Below, piece by piece: positions 8,891-17,613 of a stretch of 64,000 bases of DNA. Under the pieces are notes generated by a model. It saw nothing but the letters and a program-made list of their open reading frames with translations, was not told the origin of the DNA and made no database searches. A program made the translations under genes and the position numbers. Origin of the DNA: Roseibium album (GTDB lineage: Bacteria; Pseudomonadota; Alphaproteobacteria; Rhizobiales; Stappiaceae); assembly GCA_001404055.1 (NCBI GenBank), contig CXTY01000036.1, positions 62,001 to 126,000 on the forward strand, in the 5' to 3' direction. Each line of letters starts with the position of its first letter. Positions within the stretch are counted from its first letter, which is position 1.

Positions 8891-11296
8891 ATGAGTTTGG
8901 ACGAAACGGCGACAACAGAAGGCAACGGTTGTGGATTGCTGAATTCCTATCTCCCGTTTTGCGGAGTTTCTGATGAGCTTCTGGATCCAGCCGGTCAGGT
9001 AAGGCCTGTCTGGCAGCCATTTATTGAGCATTTGACGTCCCTGACGCCGGATCAAATCAGCGACCGGTTTTCCCGCGGAAACCAGTACCTGAACGACGCA
9101 GGCGTATATTTCCGGCAATATGGACACGACGGTGCACATGAGCGCGAATGGCCGCTCAGCCATATACCCGTGATCATCAGTGAAAGCGACTGGCAGGTCA
9201 TTGCGGAAGGTCTGCAGCAACGTGCTCAACTTCTGGAAAAAGTCGTCGCGGACCTTTATGGCAACAACGAACTGGTATCGGAAGGATATCTGCCGGCAAA
9301 GCTGATCGCACAAAGCCCAGAGTGGCAAAGGCCGCTCGTGGGCGTCAAGCCAAATTCAGGGCACTTTCTACACTTTCTGGCATTCGAAATCGGACGGGGC
9401 CCTGACGGAACCTGGTGGGTTCTCTCGGACCGGGCGCAAGCCCCTTCAGGGGCAGGGTTTGCACTTGAAAACCGCGTCGCCACAGGCCGTGTCTTCAGCG
9501 AATATTTTGCCAAAGCCAATGTGCATCGTCTTGCCGGTTTTTTCCGCAGGTTCCGGGATCATCTGGTTGACCTGCGCGGAGAAACTGACAGCCGCGTGTC
9601 GATCCTGACACCGGGCCCATTGAACGACACCTATTTCGAACACGCCTATATCGCCCGCTATCTCGGTTTCATGCTGCTTGAGGGCGAAGACCTGATTGTG
9701 CAAGACGGGCAACTGCTGGTGCGGACCGTCGCCGGGCTGAAACCTGTGAGCGTTTTGTGGCGCCGCCTGGATACCGCGTGGTCAGACCCCCTGGAATTCG
9801 ACGAATCCTCACATATCGGCACCGCCGGCCTGCTTCAGGCGGTTCGCCACGGCTCGGTTTCGCTGGTCAACGCTCTGGGAACCGGCATCCTGGAAACCCG
9901 GGCATTGCTGGCATTTCTGCCGCGTATCAGCGAGCGTCTGCTGGGCGAAACACTCAAACTTCCAAATGTCGCGACCTGGTGGTGCGGCGAAGCAGGAACA
10001 AGAGACTATGTGAAAGAACACGCTGAAACGATGATGTTCAGCCCAGCCCTGTCGACGGCACTGCCCTTTGCATCAAACCAGACCGAATTCATCGGCAGCG
10101 ACTTTGAAAAATTCCACAAGGGCATTCTGGAAACCTGGGTCGACACAAAAGCCGACAAACTGGTTGGCCAGGAAGCTGTCACACTATCGACAACACCGGC
10201 ATATCATGAAGGTTCTCTTGTCCCGCGTCCCATGAGCTTGCGTGTGTTCCTGGCCCGGACCTCAAACGGCTGGGAGGTCATGTCGGGTGGCTTCGCCCGC
10301 ATTGGCCGATCCAAGGACGCCAGTGCCATTGCCATGCAGGCTGGTGGTTCTGCGGCAGATGTCTGGATTGTCGGAGATCAAAAACCCGTCAGGGATACGC
10401 TGCTGCATCAGGGGGAGTCTCCGTTTTTCAAGTCGCAGGTGGGCGTATTGCCGTCGCGGGCAGCCGACAACCTTTTCTGGCTAGGCCGTTATATTGAACG
10501 GGCTGAAGGAGCCGTCCGGTTGCTTCGCGCGTATCACGCCCGCCTGATGGAAACGGCAGATCTGGAAGCGCCGCTCGTGTCGCAAACAGCGGACTATCTG
10601 GAAAAAATTGGCGTCGCACCTGACAAGCCTATTCCGGATGGCCTTTGCTCCATGCTTCAGTCAGCCGTGGGCAGCGCCAGCAAGGTTCGTGACAGATTTT
10701 CGGTCGACGGCTGGCTGGCCTTGAACGATCTCGCACAAACCGCCAGTGGTGCCCGGCGGGCAATGCGGGAAAACGCCGATGTCCCGCATGCCATGAGCCT
10801 GCTTCTTCGCAAGATCACCGGTTTTTCCGGACTGGTCCATGAAAACATGTACCGGTTCACAGGTTGGCGCTTTCTAAGCATCGGCAGAGCCCTGGAGCGC
10901 GCGCATCGCATGACAGACCTCCTGTCTGTCTTCACCGAACAGGACGCACCCGAAGGATCTCTGGAATTGCTGCTGGAGGTAGGCGACAGCGCCATGTCGA
11001 TGAGCCGGCGTTATGCCGTGTCCCTCAGTCAGGCAACTGTACTGGATCTGCTCGCAATGGACCCGCAAAATCCAAGGTCTGTACTCTACCAGCTCACCGA
11101 TATGAAGGAGCACGTCGCTGTGCTGCCGCACTCCAAGGAATTCAATCACCTGTCGGAACTTTCCAGGTCTGTTCTCCAGATTCACACCAGTCTTGCCATA
11201 GCGACACCGGAGACCCTGACACCAGAAGCACTGGCAGAATTGCGTGACCAGATTTCTTTCCTGTCCGTGGAACTGACGGAAGCCTATATTCGTTAG
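8891..11296 (+). CDS. circularly permuted ATP-grasp type 2 / alpha-E fusion protein
   Basis: 801 residues. The first ~510 residues match the circularly permuted ATP-grasp type 2 family (YLNDAGVYFRQYG, VIISESDWQVIAEGLQQRAQLLEKVVADLYG, RGPDGTWWVLSDRAQAPSGAGFALENR, LTPGPLNDTYFEHAYIARYLG). From about residue 517 an alpha-E domain begins (VLPSRAADNLFWLGRYIERAE) and runs to the end. In many bacteria these are two neighbouring genes; here they are fused, which supports a physical complex. ATP-grasp enzymes form amide bonds through acyl phosphates. It starts 35 bp after the DUF2126 gene and is surely co-transcribed. The biochemical product is undescribed. Confidence 0.9.
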   Translation: MSLDETATTEGNGCGLLNSYLPFCGVSDELLDPAGQVRPVWQPFIEHLTSLTPDQISDRFSRGNQYLNDAGVYFRQYGHDGAHEREWPLSHIPVIISESDWQVIAEGLQQRAQLLEKVVADLYGNNELVSEGYLPAKLIAQSPEWQRPLVGVKPNSGHFLHFLAFEIGRGPDGTWWVLSDRAQAPSGAGFALENRVATGRVFSEYFAKANVHRLAGFFRRFRDHLVDLRGETDSRVSILTPGPLNDTYFEHAYIARYLGFMLLEGEDLIVQDGQLLVRTVAGLKPVSVLWRRLDTAWSDPLEFDESSHIGTAGLLQAVRHGSVSLVNALGTGILETRALLAFLPRISERLLGETLKLPNVATWWCGEAGTRDYVKEHAETMMFSPALSTALPFASNQTEFIGSDFEKFHKGILETWVDTKADKLVGQEAVTLSTTPAYHEGSLVPRPMSLRVFLARTSNGWEVMSGGFARIGRSKDASAIAMQAGGSAADVWIVGDQKPVRDTLLHQGESPFFKSQVGVLPSRAADNLFWLGRYIERAEGAVRLLRAYHARLMETADLEAPLVSQTADYLEKIGVAPDKPIPDGLCSMLQSAVGSASKVRDRFSVDGWLALNDLAQTASGARRAMRENADVPHAMSLLLRKITGFSGLVHENMYRFTGWRFLSIGRALERAHRMTDLLSVFTEQDAPEGSLELLLEVGDSAMSMSRRYAVSLSQATVLDLLAMDPQNPRSVLYQLTDMKEHVAVLPHSKEFNHLSELSRSVLQIHTSLAIATPETLTPEALAELRDQISFLSVELTEAYIR

Positions 11297-11377
11297 CAAG
11301 CGCTTATCGAACGAGTGGACAATCGGTCCGCCTATTGAACATTCAGGATTGTTGACGATGTTTTGTGTGAGGCGCCT

Positions 11378-12253
11378 TTGCTTTACGATGTGACGCTAGA
11401 GATCTCGTATGAGTATGAAAGTCCGGCCAATTCCGGACGCCATGCTTTGCGTCTCATGCCGGCAACCATAGCCGGTGAACAAAACCTCCTTTATGGAAAT
11501 ATCAGTCTCTCGCCAATGTCCTCGGAGCGGGATGACAGAACTGACTTCTACGGCAATGCGGTGACCGATATCTCCTATCGCTCGTCCCACAGCGAACTCG
11601 TTTTCAGGCTTCAGGCACGAATTGATCGCACGACTGCATCCGCGCAGTTGGACATCTCCCCACCCCTGAATGCATTTTCGAAAGAATTGGCCAGCATCCA
11701 GTCGCTGAACGCAGATGCTCCTGTGCATTATCTTGCCGCCTCCCCGCGCCTGCCGTTGGATCCAACATTTGCGGTATACGCGGAGGAGCATTTGAACCCT
11801 GGAATGAGTGCCATTTCAGCTGTCGAAGCAATCGGCCTGGCTCTTCACACAGATATGAAATTTGATGCTGACGCCACCACTGTCGACACACCCGCGCTGG
11901 AAGCCTTCGAACGCCGTCATGGCGTTTGTCAGGACTATTCGCACATCATGATTGCCTGCCTAAGAAGCGTTGGCATTCCAGCTGGTTATGTCAGCGGATT
12001 CCTGAGAACAATACCCCCGGCAGGAACGCCGCGTCTTGAGGGTGCCGATGCCATGCATGCCTGGGTTCGCGCCTGGTGTGGCATCGAGGTTGGTTGGATC
12101 GAATACGATCCCACCAATGCCTTGCGCGTCGGCCAGGACCACATCGTGGTTGCTCGGGGCCGGGACTACGGAGACGCTGCGCCGGTCAAAGGTGTCTTGA
12201 GGACATCGGGCAAACAGACCACAGATCACAAGGTCGACGTCATTCCACTTTGA
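11378..12253 (+). CDS. transglutaminase-like cysteine peptidase family protein
   Basis: About 291 residues if translation begins at TTG 11378, preferred because GAGG lies 5 nt upstream and the resulting N-terminus MLYDVTLEISYEYESPA matches the normal family start. An upstream TTG at 11363 is less likely. The fold is an N-terminal transglutaminase beta domain, then the catalytic core with Cys184 (HGVCQDYSH), His227 (MHAWVRAW) and Asp244 (EYDPTNA). It is the third member of the cluster with the DUF2126 and ATP-grasp/alpha-E proteins. Such proteins may act as peptidases or amide-forming enzymes on the product of the ligase. No signal peptide is seen, so it should be cytoplasmic. Confidence 0.88.
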   Translation: MLYDVTLEISYEYESPANSGRHALRLMPATIAGEQNLLYGNISLSPMSSERDDRTDFYGNAVTDISYRSSHSELVFRLQARIDRTTASAQLDISPPLNAFSKELASIQSLNADAPVHYLAASPRLPLDPTFAVYAEEHLNPGMSAISAVEAIGLALHTDMKFDADATTVDTPALEAFERRHGVCQDYSHIMIACLRSVGIPAGYVSGFLRTIPPAGTPRLEGADAMHAWVRAWCGIEVGWIEYDPTNALRVGQDHIVVARGRDYGDAAPVKGVLRTSGKQTTDHKVDVIPL

Positions 12254-12399
12254 CGCGCACCAGTTCTGCTGTTTCGGTGCTCTCATTTCGCACTTTCTGT
12301 TTATCTAAAGATATCCCCGGCAAACCCATCTCTGCCTGTTCCTAATCGTTAACATTTGGTAAATTGTTAGAGGCGTTCACGGGCGTCAGGAGCTGGGTA

Positions 12400-13839
12400 A
12401 TGCGGTTGGTTGTTTTCGTTTTCCTCTTTGTCTGTTTTTCCATCAATTCGGCATTGGCTGATTACAACCAGTCGAAGGAATGGTTCTATTCAAAGGAGTG
12501 GCGCGACCGGGTTAGAGTTCAGTTTTTGCTTGTGTTTACAGGAGATTATGTCGCCACCGTTGACGGTGCATTCGGCCCGAACACCTACAACGCCCTCATG
12601 TCGTTTCAAAAGAAAAACCAGTACTTTCAGGATGGTACCCTTGGTGACAATGAACTGTTGACGCTCCAGAACCATGGTCTTGATCTGGTTCACCGGGTAG
12701 GCTTTGAAACACGTAATGAGGCAACCACTGGCCTGACCCTTGGCGTCCCCTCCAAATTATTCAATCCCCCATCGTCGACAAAACGCGGCCACCTCTGGCA
12801 AACCTTCGACGACAGCATCGAACTGGAGACGTTGCGCATCCCGGAAACGGAAACCACCTACAAGGATCTCTACAAGCGCCTTACCGTCCAACGCTCCGGA
12901 CGTGTCATCGACCACAAGAAAATGCGCAATGATTTCTTCGTCGTGTCCGGGTTACAAGATGGACGTGATTTCTATTTGCGCGTGATGAGAACACAGGAAG
13001 ACAGCCGAGGATTTTCTCTTACCTGGGACAGCAAGCATTCGGTTTTCATGGACAGAGTTGCGCTTGCGATGTCCAACAGCCTGACTGTTTATGACGGCGG
13101 TTCAACCGACCAACTCGGCGCCATGACGTCAGCACCAGCGCAACAACCACTCCAGCCTCAGCATGGTAGTTCCTTCCCACCGGACCAAACCGCGTTAGCT
13201 CCCGGCATGAGCGAAACAGGTTCATCCTCTGGATCGGGTTACTTCGTTACAGGTGAAGGGCATATCGGAACCAATGCCCATGTCGCCAGCAACTGCAAGT
13301 CTCTGATGGTACCGGGACATGGCAAGGCGGACCTGATCCGTGCGAATGAGGCCAATGACCTGGCGATCATCCAGTTGGAAAGCAGACAATCGACACATTT
13401 TGCGCAGTTCCGTGCCAAGCAACCAATCGTCCGCGGCGAAGAAGTTTTTGTTCTCGGCTATCCCTTTGCCCAGATATTGGACAACAACCTGAATTTCACC
13501 CATGGCATTGTATCGTCACTCGCTGGAATCAAGGGTGACATCCGCCATTTCATGATCTCGGCACCGGTACAGCCGGGGAACTCAGGTGGTCCCGTTCTTG
13601 ATCGCACTGGTGCGCTGATCGGTACGGTTGTGTCCCGACTGGACAAGTTCAAGACATTGAAAGTTGCAGGCGATCTTCCAGAGAACATCAACTTCGCCAT
13701 ACGCGGTCGATTGATGTCCGCCTACATGGAGAGCCTTGGACTGGCACCGTCCTATAATACGATCACGAGCATCAAGAGCCCGACCAAGATCGATGCGGAA
13801 GCTGCCCGCTACACGGTTCAGGTCCTTTGCAAGAACTGA
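12400..13839 (+). CDS. secreted trypsin-like serine protease with peptidoglycan-binding-like N-domain
   Basis: 479 residues from the ATG at 12400, which has AGGAG 7 nt upstream; the frame is open further upstream but without a ribosome site. A signal peptide (MRLVVFVFLFVCFSINSALA) is followed by a segment, roughly residues 40-90, resembling a peptidoglycan-binding domain (VDGAFGPNTYNALMSFQKK). The C-terminal half is a chymotrypsin-fold protease with His294 (GTNAHVASNC), Asp320 (ANDLAII) and Ser395 (PGNSGGPV), close to DegP-like serine proteases but without an evident PDZ domain. It lies 146 bp after the transglutaminase cluster in the same direction. A cell-envelope protease is likely; linkage to that cluster is uncertain. 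Confidence 0.85.
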   Translation: MRLVVFVFLFVCFSINSALADYNQSKEWFYSKEWRDRVRVQFLLVFTGDYVATVDGAFGPNTYNALMSFQKKNQYFQDGTLGDNELLTLQNHGLDLVHRVGFETRNEATTGLTLGVPSKLFNPPSSTKRGHLWQTFDDSIELETLRIPETETTYKDLYKRLTVQRSGRVIDHKKMRNDFFVVSGLQDGRDFYLRVMRTQEDSRGFSLTWDSKHSVFMDRVALAMSNSLTVYDGGSTDQLGAMTSAPAQQPLQPQHGSSFPPDQTALAPGMSETGSSSGSGYFVTGEGHIGTNAHVASNCKSLMVPGHGKADLIRANEANDLAIIQLESRQSTHFAQFRAKQPIVRGEEVFVLGYPFAQILDNNLNFTHGIVSSLAGIKGDIRHFMISAPVQPGNSGGPVLDRTGALIGTVVSRLDKFKTLKVAGDLPENINFAIRGRLMSAYMESLGLAPSYNTITSIKSPTKIDAEAARYTVQVLCKN

Positions 13840-13884
13840 ACCTGCAAGAAGGCACCGCTGTAAGCGAGATTTACGTCCTGTTTC

Positions 13885-14943
13885 TCAGCGGACGGTCTGA
13901 TCGTCAGCATCGAAAAAGTGCATCCTGTCTTCATCAAATCTGATGCCCACGCGCGCGCCCTCTTCAACGGTGTCACTACCATTAATCCGCACGAGAACGG
14001 TGTCGAGGCCTTCAAGAGCTACATAGAGGAAAGTGTCTGCGCCCAGATATTCAGCAACTTCCACGGTCCCCGTACAATGCCCCTCCTCCGGGCCAACCAC
14101 GCTCATGTGCTCCGGACGGATACCCAATTTGACAGGCTCTCCGGCGACCTCTGAATGCGGATAATGGCCGCCTCCATGACCTTGAAGTGAGAACTGGTCC
14201 CCCTCCACCCCGCAAGGCAGCACATTCATTTTTGGCGAACCAATGAACTGTGCAACAAACAGATTGTCGGGATTTTCATAAAGCTCGCGCGGCGAGCCAA
14301 CCTGTTCAATCCGACCTGCCTGGAGGACCACAATCTTGTCGGCGAGCGTCATGGCCTCGACCTGATCGTGGGTCACATAGATCATGGTCGTGCCCAGGCT
14401 CTTGTGCAGACGGGCGATTTCAAAACGCATTTCCACGCGCAAGGCGGCGTCGAGGTTCGAAAGTGGTTCGTCGAAAAGGAAAGCGCTAGGTTCGCGCACA
14501 ATCGCGCGTCCAATCGCGACACGCTGCCGCTGTCCGCCGGACAGGGCCTTGGGTCGCCGGTCCATATATTCATCCAGTTTCAGAACATCGGCAGCCGCAT
14601 TCACCTTCCGATCAATTTCAGCCTTGGGGTCGCCTGCAGTTTTCAGACCAAAACCGACATTTTCACGTACAGACATATGCGGATAAAGAGCATAGGACTG
14701 GAACACCATGGACAAGCCCCGGCCTGAAGGCGGAAGACCAGTCACATCCTTGCCGTCGATGTCGATTGCTCCTCGGCTGGCTTCTTCAAGCCCCGAGATC
14801 AATCGAAGCAAAGTGGACTTTCCGCAGCCGGACGGACCGACAAATATCACGAACTCACCATCCCTGATATCCAGATCGATCCCCTTGATGACCTGCAGAT
14901 CGCCAAACCACTTTTCAACCTTGTTGAGCTGGATCGCTCCCAT
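13885..14943 (-). CDS. UgpC/MalK-type sugar ABC transporter ATP-binding protein
   Basis: 352 residues. Walker A GPSGCGKST, Q loop FQSYALYPHMS, signature LSGGQRQRVAIGRA, Walker B FLFDEPLSNLDAALR and the His switch YVTHDQVEAM are all intact. The C-terminal ~120 residues form the MalK-like regulatory TOBE region. It energises the binding-protein-dependent importer encoded upstream on the same strand and is the last gene of that operon, 17 bp after the glycosidase gene. GAGG lies 8 nt before the start. A second paralogue serves the galactoside system at 48 kb. Confidence 0.93.
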   Translation of the reverse strand: MGAIQLNKVEKWFGDLQVIKGIDLDIRDGEFVIFVGPSGCGKSTLLRLISGLEEASRGAIDIDGKDVTGLPPSGRGLSMVFQSYALYPHMSVRENVGFGLKTAGDPKAEIDRKVNAAADVLKLDEYMDRRPKALSGGQRQRVAIGRAIVREPSAFLFDEPLSNLDAALRVEMRFEIARLHKSLGTTMIYVTHDQVEAMTLADKIVVLQAGRIEQVGSPRELYENPDNLFVAQFIGSPKMNVLPCGVEGDQFSLQGHGGGHYPHSEVAGEPVKLGIRPEHMSVVGPEEGHCTGTVEVAEYLGADTFLYVALEGLDTVLVRINGSDTVEEGARVGIRFDEDRMHFFDADDQTVR

Positions 14944-14960
14944 GTTCTAATCCTCGAGAT

Positions 14961-16250
14961 CTAAGCTGCTTTTTCAACATGTGAGGGCGAAGCCCAGGTG
15001 AGCCAGATGGCTGCCGTCCAGGAGAACGTGCCACCACCGGCACCTTCCGCTGTCTCCGGACTGAAATATTCAGCAAACCCACTCGTCTCGATCAGCGCCG
15101 CGGTGTCCGCCCGCAGCTTCTCCGCGCGGACAGCGTCACCAGCTTCAGCAAACCCACGTGCGATCATGTAGTTGATCATTGCCCAGACAGGACCGCGCCA
15201 ATAGCGCAGAGGTTCGTAGCTTTCATGATCCGGATCATATGATGGCATCAGGTATCGGACCTTGCTTGCGATCCGGTCGAAATGAGCCTGAAGGGAAGAA
15301 ATTGTGTGTTCATCCGCAAGACCTGCGTAAAGAGCAAGGAAGGACGCACTGGATATACCGTTGGTCATTTTCCCTGTCCGCTGGTCCACTGCCACATGCG
15401 CTTTCAGTTCATCATGCCAGAGGGTTTTTGCACCCGTCTCCATCCTGGCAATCCAATTCTGAATTTCAGCGACCTCTTCTGTCTTGCCCAGGCGCTCGGC
15501 CAAATTCAGAAGATCGCGGTTGGCACGAAGAAAGATGAATGTAATGCCCGGATCAGCAACAAAGAACGGGCAGGTTTTTGCAACTTTCGCAGGATCCCAG
15601 TCAACGTTTCGGCAGGCCGACATGATGCTCAGATAGCGATCATAGTCCTCCTTGTGAGGACGCATGGCCGGATCCACGTGTGAGGTATCCTTACGCTCAT
15701 AAGGCTCGATGTCTTTGACCTCAACAGCGCGCAAGGCGTCGTCCCAGTCAGGAAGGTTATCGCGACCTGATTCCCACGGGTGAATAACCGCCAACACGCC
15801 TTGGCTCTTCGGATCCCGGTACGACAAAAACCAGCGATGCCATTGCATCAATCCAGGCAACAAAGCCGCAGCACGCTCCAGTGCGCTTCCACTCGGATCG
15901 GTGTCGACGAGGTCGCGTATGACCGAGGCGGCTACCGGAGGCTGCGAATGACCGGAACTCGGTAGTGGGCCACCATCAGTTCCCCAGACTGAAGGTCCCG
16001 GGAAGTAGCTGGGGTCATCCTTGCGGAACAGGATGTGAGGCACCATGCCGTCACGCCACTGCCCCTCAAACAACATCTCGATCTCCCGCCATGCGCGGTC
16101 CTGATCGAAAGTGGCAAAACCGAGAGCCACAAAAACGGAATCCCAGTTCCACTGGTATGGGTACAGGCCCTTGGTCGGTATGGTGTAACCACCCTGGTCG
16201 TTTTCGGTGAGGATAGTTCTTGCCGTTGTATCTAGGTCTGTGTCTGACAC
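14961..16250 (-). CDS. GH63-like (glucosyl/mannosylglycerate hydrolase-type) glycosidase
   Basis: 429 residues, cytoplasmic, GTG start with GAAGGAG just upstream. The N-terminal motif YPYQWNWDSVF (residues 30-40) and the C-terminal EYFSPETAEGAGGGTFSWTAA motif are signatures of the (alpha/alpha)6 barrel of GH63 and the related MGH1-like enzymes; Asp37 and the Glu of EYFSPE are the expected neighbourhood of catalytic residues. The size fits bacterial glucosylglycerate and mannosylglycerate hydrolases rather than larger GH63 glucosidases. It sits inside a LacI-binding protein-permease-permease-ATPase operon, so it cleaves the imported glycoside. A glycerate 2-kinase gene about 7 kb upstream supports a glycosylglycerate substrate. 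That is inference; an alpha-glucoside is the alternative. Confidence 0.75.
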   Translation of the reverse strand: MSDTDLDTTARTILTENDQGGYTIPTKGLYPYQWNWDSVFVALGFATFDQDRAWREIEMLFEGQWRDGMVPHILFRKDDPSYFPGPSVWGTDGGPLPSSGHSQPPVAASVIRDLVDTDPSGSALERAAALLPGLMQWHRWFLSYRDPKSQGVLAVIHPWESGRDNLPDWDDALRAVEVKDIEPYERKDTSHVDPAMRPHKEDYDRYLSIMSACRNVDWDPAKVAKTCPFFVADPGITFIFLRANRDLLNLAERLGKTEEVAEIQNWIARMETGAKTLWHDELKAHVAVDQRTGKMTNGISSASFLALYAGLADEHTISSLQAHFDRIASKVRYLMPSYDPDHESYEPLRYWRGPVWAMINYMIARGFAEAGDAVRAEKLRADTAALIETSGFAEYFSPETAEGAGGGTFSWTAAIWLTWASPSHVEKAA

Positions 16251-16380
16251 AGGTGTCTCCTTCGGGCCTCTTTGGGACCTTTTCCTTCAACTTCGGAGCC
16301 CAATCGAGTTACTCGATACGCTCGCATTTGCTTGCCTGGACGATTGAAAAATTACCCAGTTTCAATTCTGACTGACGGCT

Positions 16381-17613
16381 CTACCCCTTCACACTTCCAG
16401 CAGTGAGCCCCTGCACCAGGAAGCGTTCGAACCAAAGAAAGATGCCCAGGACGGGCACGGTCGCGATGACCGCGCCCGCCATCAGGTGCTGCCGTGGTAC
16501 CTCGGAGGAATTGAGTGAAACCACGCCACGCGACAAGGTGAAGATGTCCGGGTCGTCCAGGAACATGAAAGCGAACAGGAACTCGTTCCAGGCAATCATG
16601 AAGACATAAAGCGAGACGGAAGCTAGCGCCGGTAACGACAGCGGAAGGGTAATTTTCAGGATAACGCCGATCCGCGTCAGCCCGTCCATGAGACCGGCTT
16701 CTTCCAGTTCCGACGGAAGCCCTCGGAAATAGCCCTGCAACATGTAGAGCGCGACCGGTATTGTGGTTGCCGGATAGACAATCAAAAGGCCGGTCAGCGT
16801 GTTCCGCAAACCCAGTTGCGAAAAGACCGCGTAAAGCGGAATAACCAGAACGATGGCGGGCACCATGTAGATCAGAAGCACAGAACGCGCCAGCAGTGCT
16901 TGACCGGGAAACCGCAAGCGCGAAACGGCATAGGCACCAGGCACTGAAAACAGCAGGGTCAGCACGACTGTGGACACCGAGACGAAGGCGGAAACCATCA
17001 GATAGCGGCCAAAATTGAACTGGGTGAACAGCTCCACATAAGACCGGAACAGGCCGTAAAGTCCTTTTGAGAAATCAATGGACAGGTCCAGGGGATTGGC
17101 GAGCAGGGCCTGCTGGCTCTTCAGCGAGGTCATCACCATCACATAGAATGGTAGCGCCACGATGATAGTAAAAACGACGAAGCCGATGCCTTTTGCAATG
17201 CGGATGTAAATCACCTCCCGCTCATAGCGGCTCATTGGGCCAAACCGGGCATCAGAAAGACAGATCGCGTTGGCTGCGGTGACGCTGAAAACAAAAAGGA
17301 TCAGCGCCAAACCTTGCCAGACCGGTGCCATTCCAAGAGGCAGACCGAACGGCGTCGCAAAGGACGCCACCATGAGGACCAGCAACAAGATGATTGCCGA
17401 AAAGCCTCGAGCAGGAATACCACCTGCACTGTCTGAAGACTGTCTCCAAACGAAACCAAGTGCACTCAATATGCCTGCCAGCCCGGCAGCCGAGGCCTGC
17501 GGCATGGCCACTTCGCCAGTCACCAGCGTCAAGGTGACACCAATGACCACCATGGCGGTGACACCCCAGATCAGGCCGGATACAGCGGCGAGCAAAACAC
17601 TCCCGGGTCTCAT
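16381..17613 (-). CDS. MalG/AglG-like carbohydrate ABC transporter permease with N-terminal extension
   Basis: 410 residues, longer than typical MalG-type permeases. The last ~280 residues are the conventional six-helix permease with the coupling motif EEAGLMDGLTRIGVILKITLPL. The first ~130 residues add about four further hydrophobic segments (LLAAVSGLIWGVTAMVVIGV, then FSAIILLLVLMVASFATPFG and others) with no obvious family. Its ATG overlaps the stop of the preceding permease gene by 4 nt, so the two are translationally coupled. Gene order matches the rhizobial agl transporter. A 130-bp gap separates it from the glycosidase gene. Confidence 0.88.
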   Translation of the reverse strand: MRPGSVLLAAVSGLIWGVTAMVVIGVTLTLVTGEVAMPQASAAGLAGILSALGFVWRQSSDSAGGIPARGFSAIILLLVLMVASFATPFGLPLGMAPVWQGLALILFVFSVTAANAICLSDARFGPMSRYEREVIYIRIAKGIGFVVFTIIVALPFYVMVMTSLKSQQALLANPLDLSIDFSKGLYGLFRSYVELFTQFNFGRYLMVSAFVSVSTVVLTLLFSVPGAYAVSRLRFPGQALLARSVLLIYMVPAIVLVIPLYAVFSQLGLRNTLTGLLIVYPATTIPVALYMLQGYFRGLPSELEEAGLMDGLTRIGVILKITLPLSLPALASVSLYVFMIAWNEFLFAFMFLDDPDIFTLSRGVVSLNSSEVPRQHLMAGAVIATVPVLGIFLWFERFLVQGLTAGSVKG

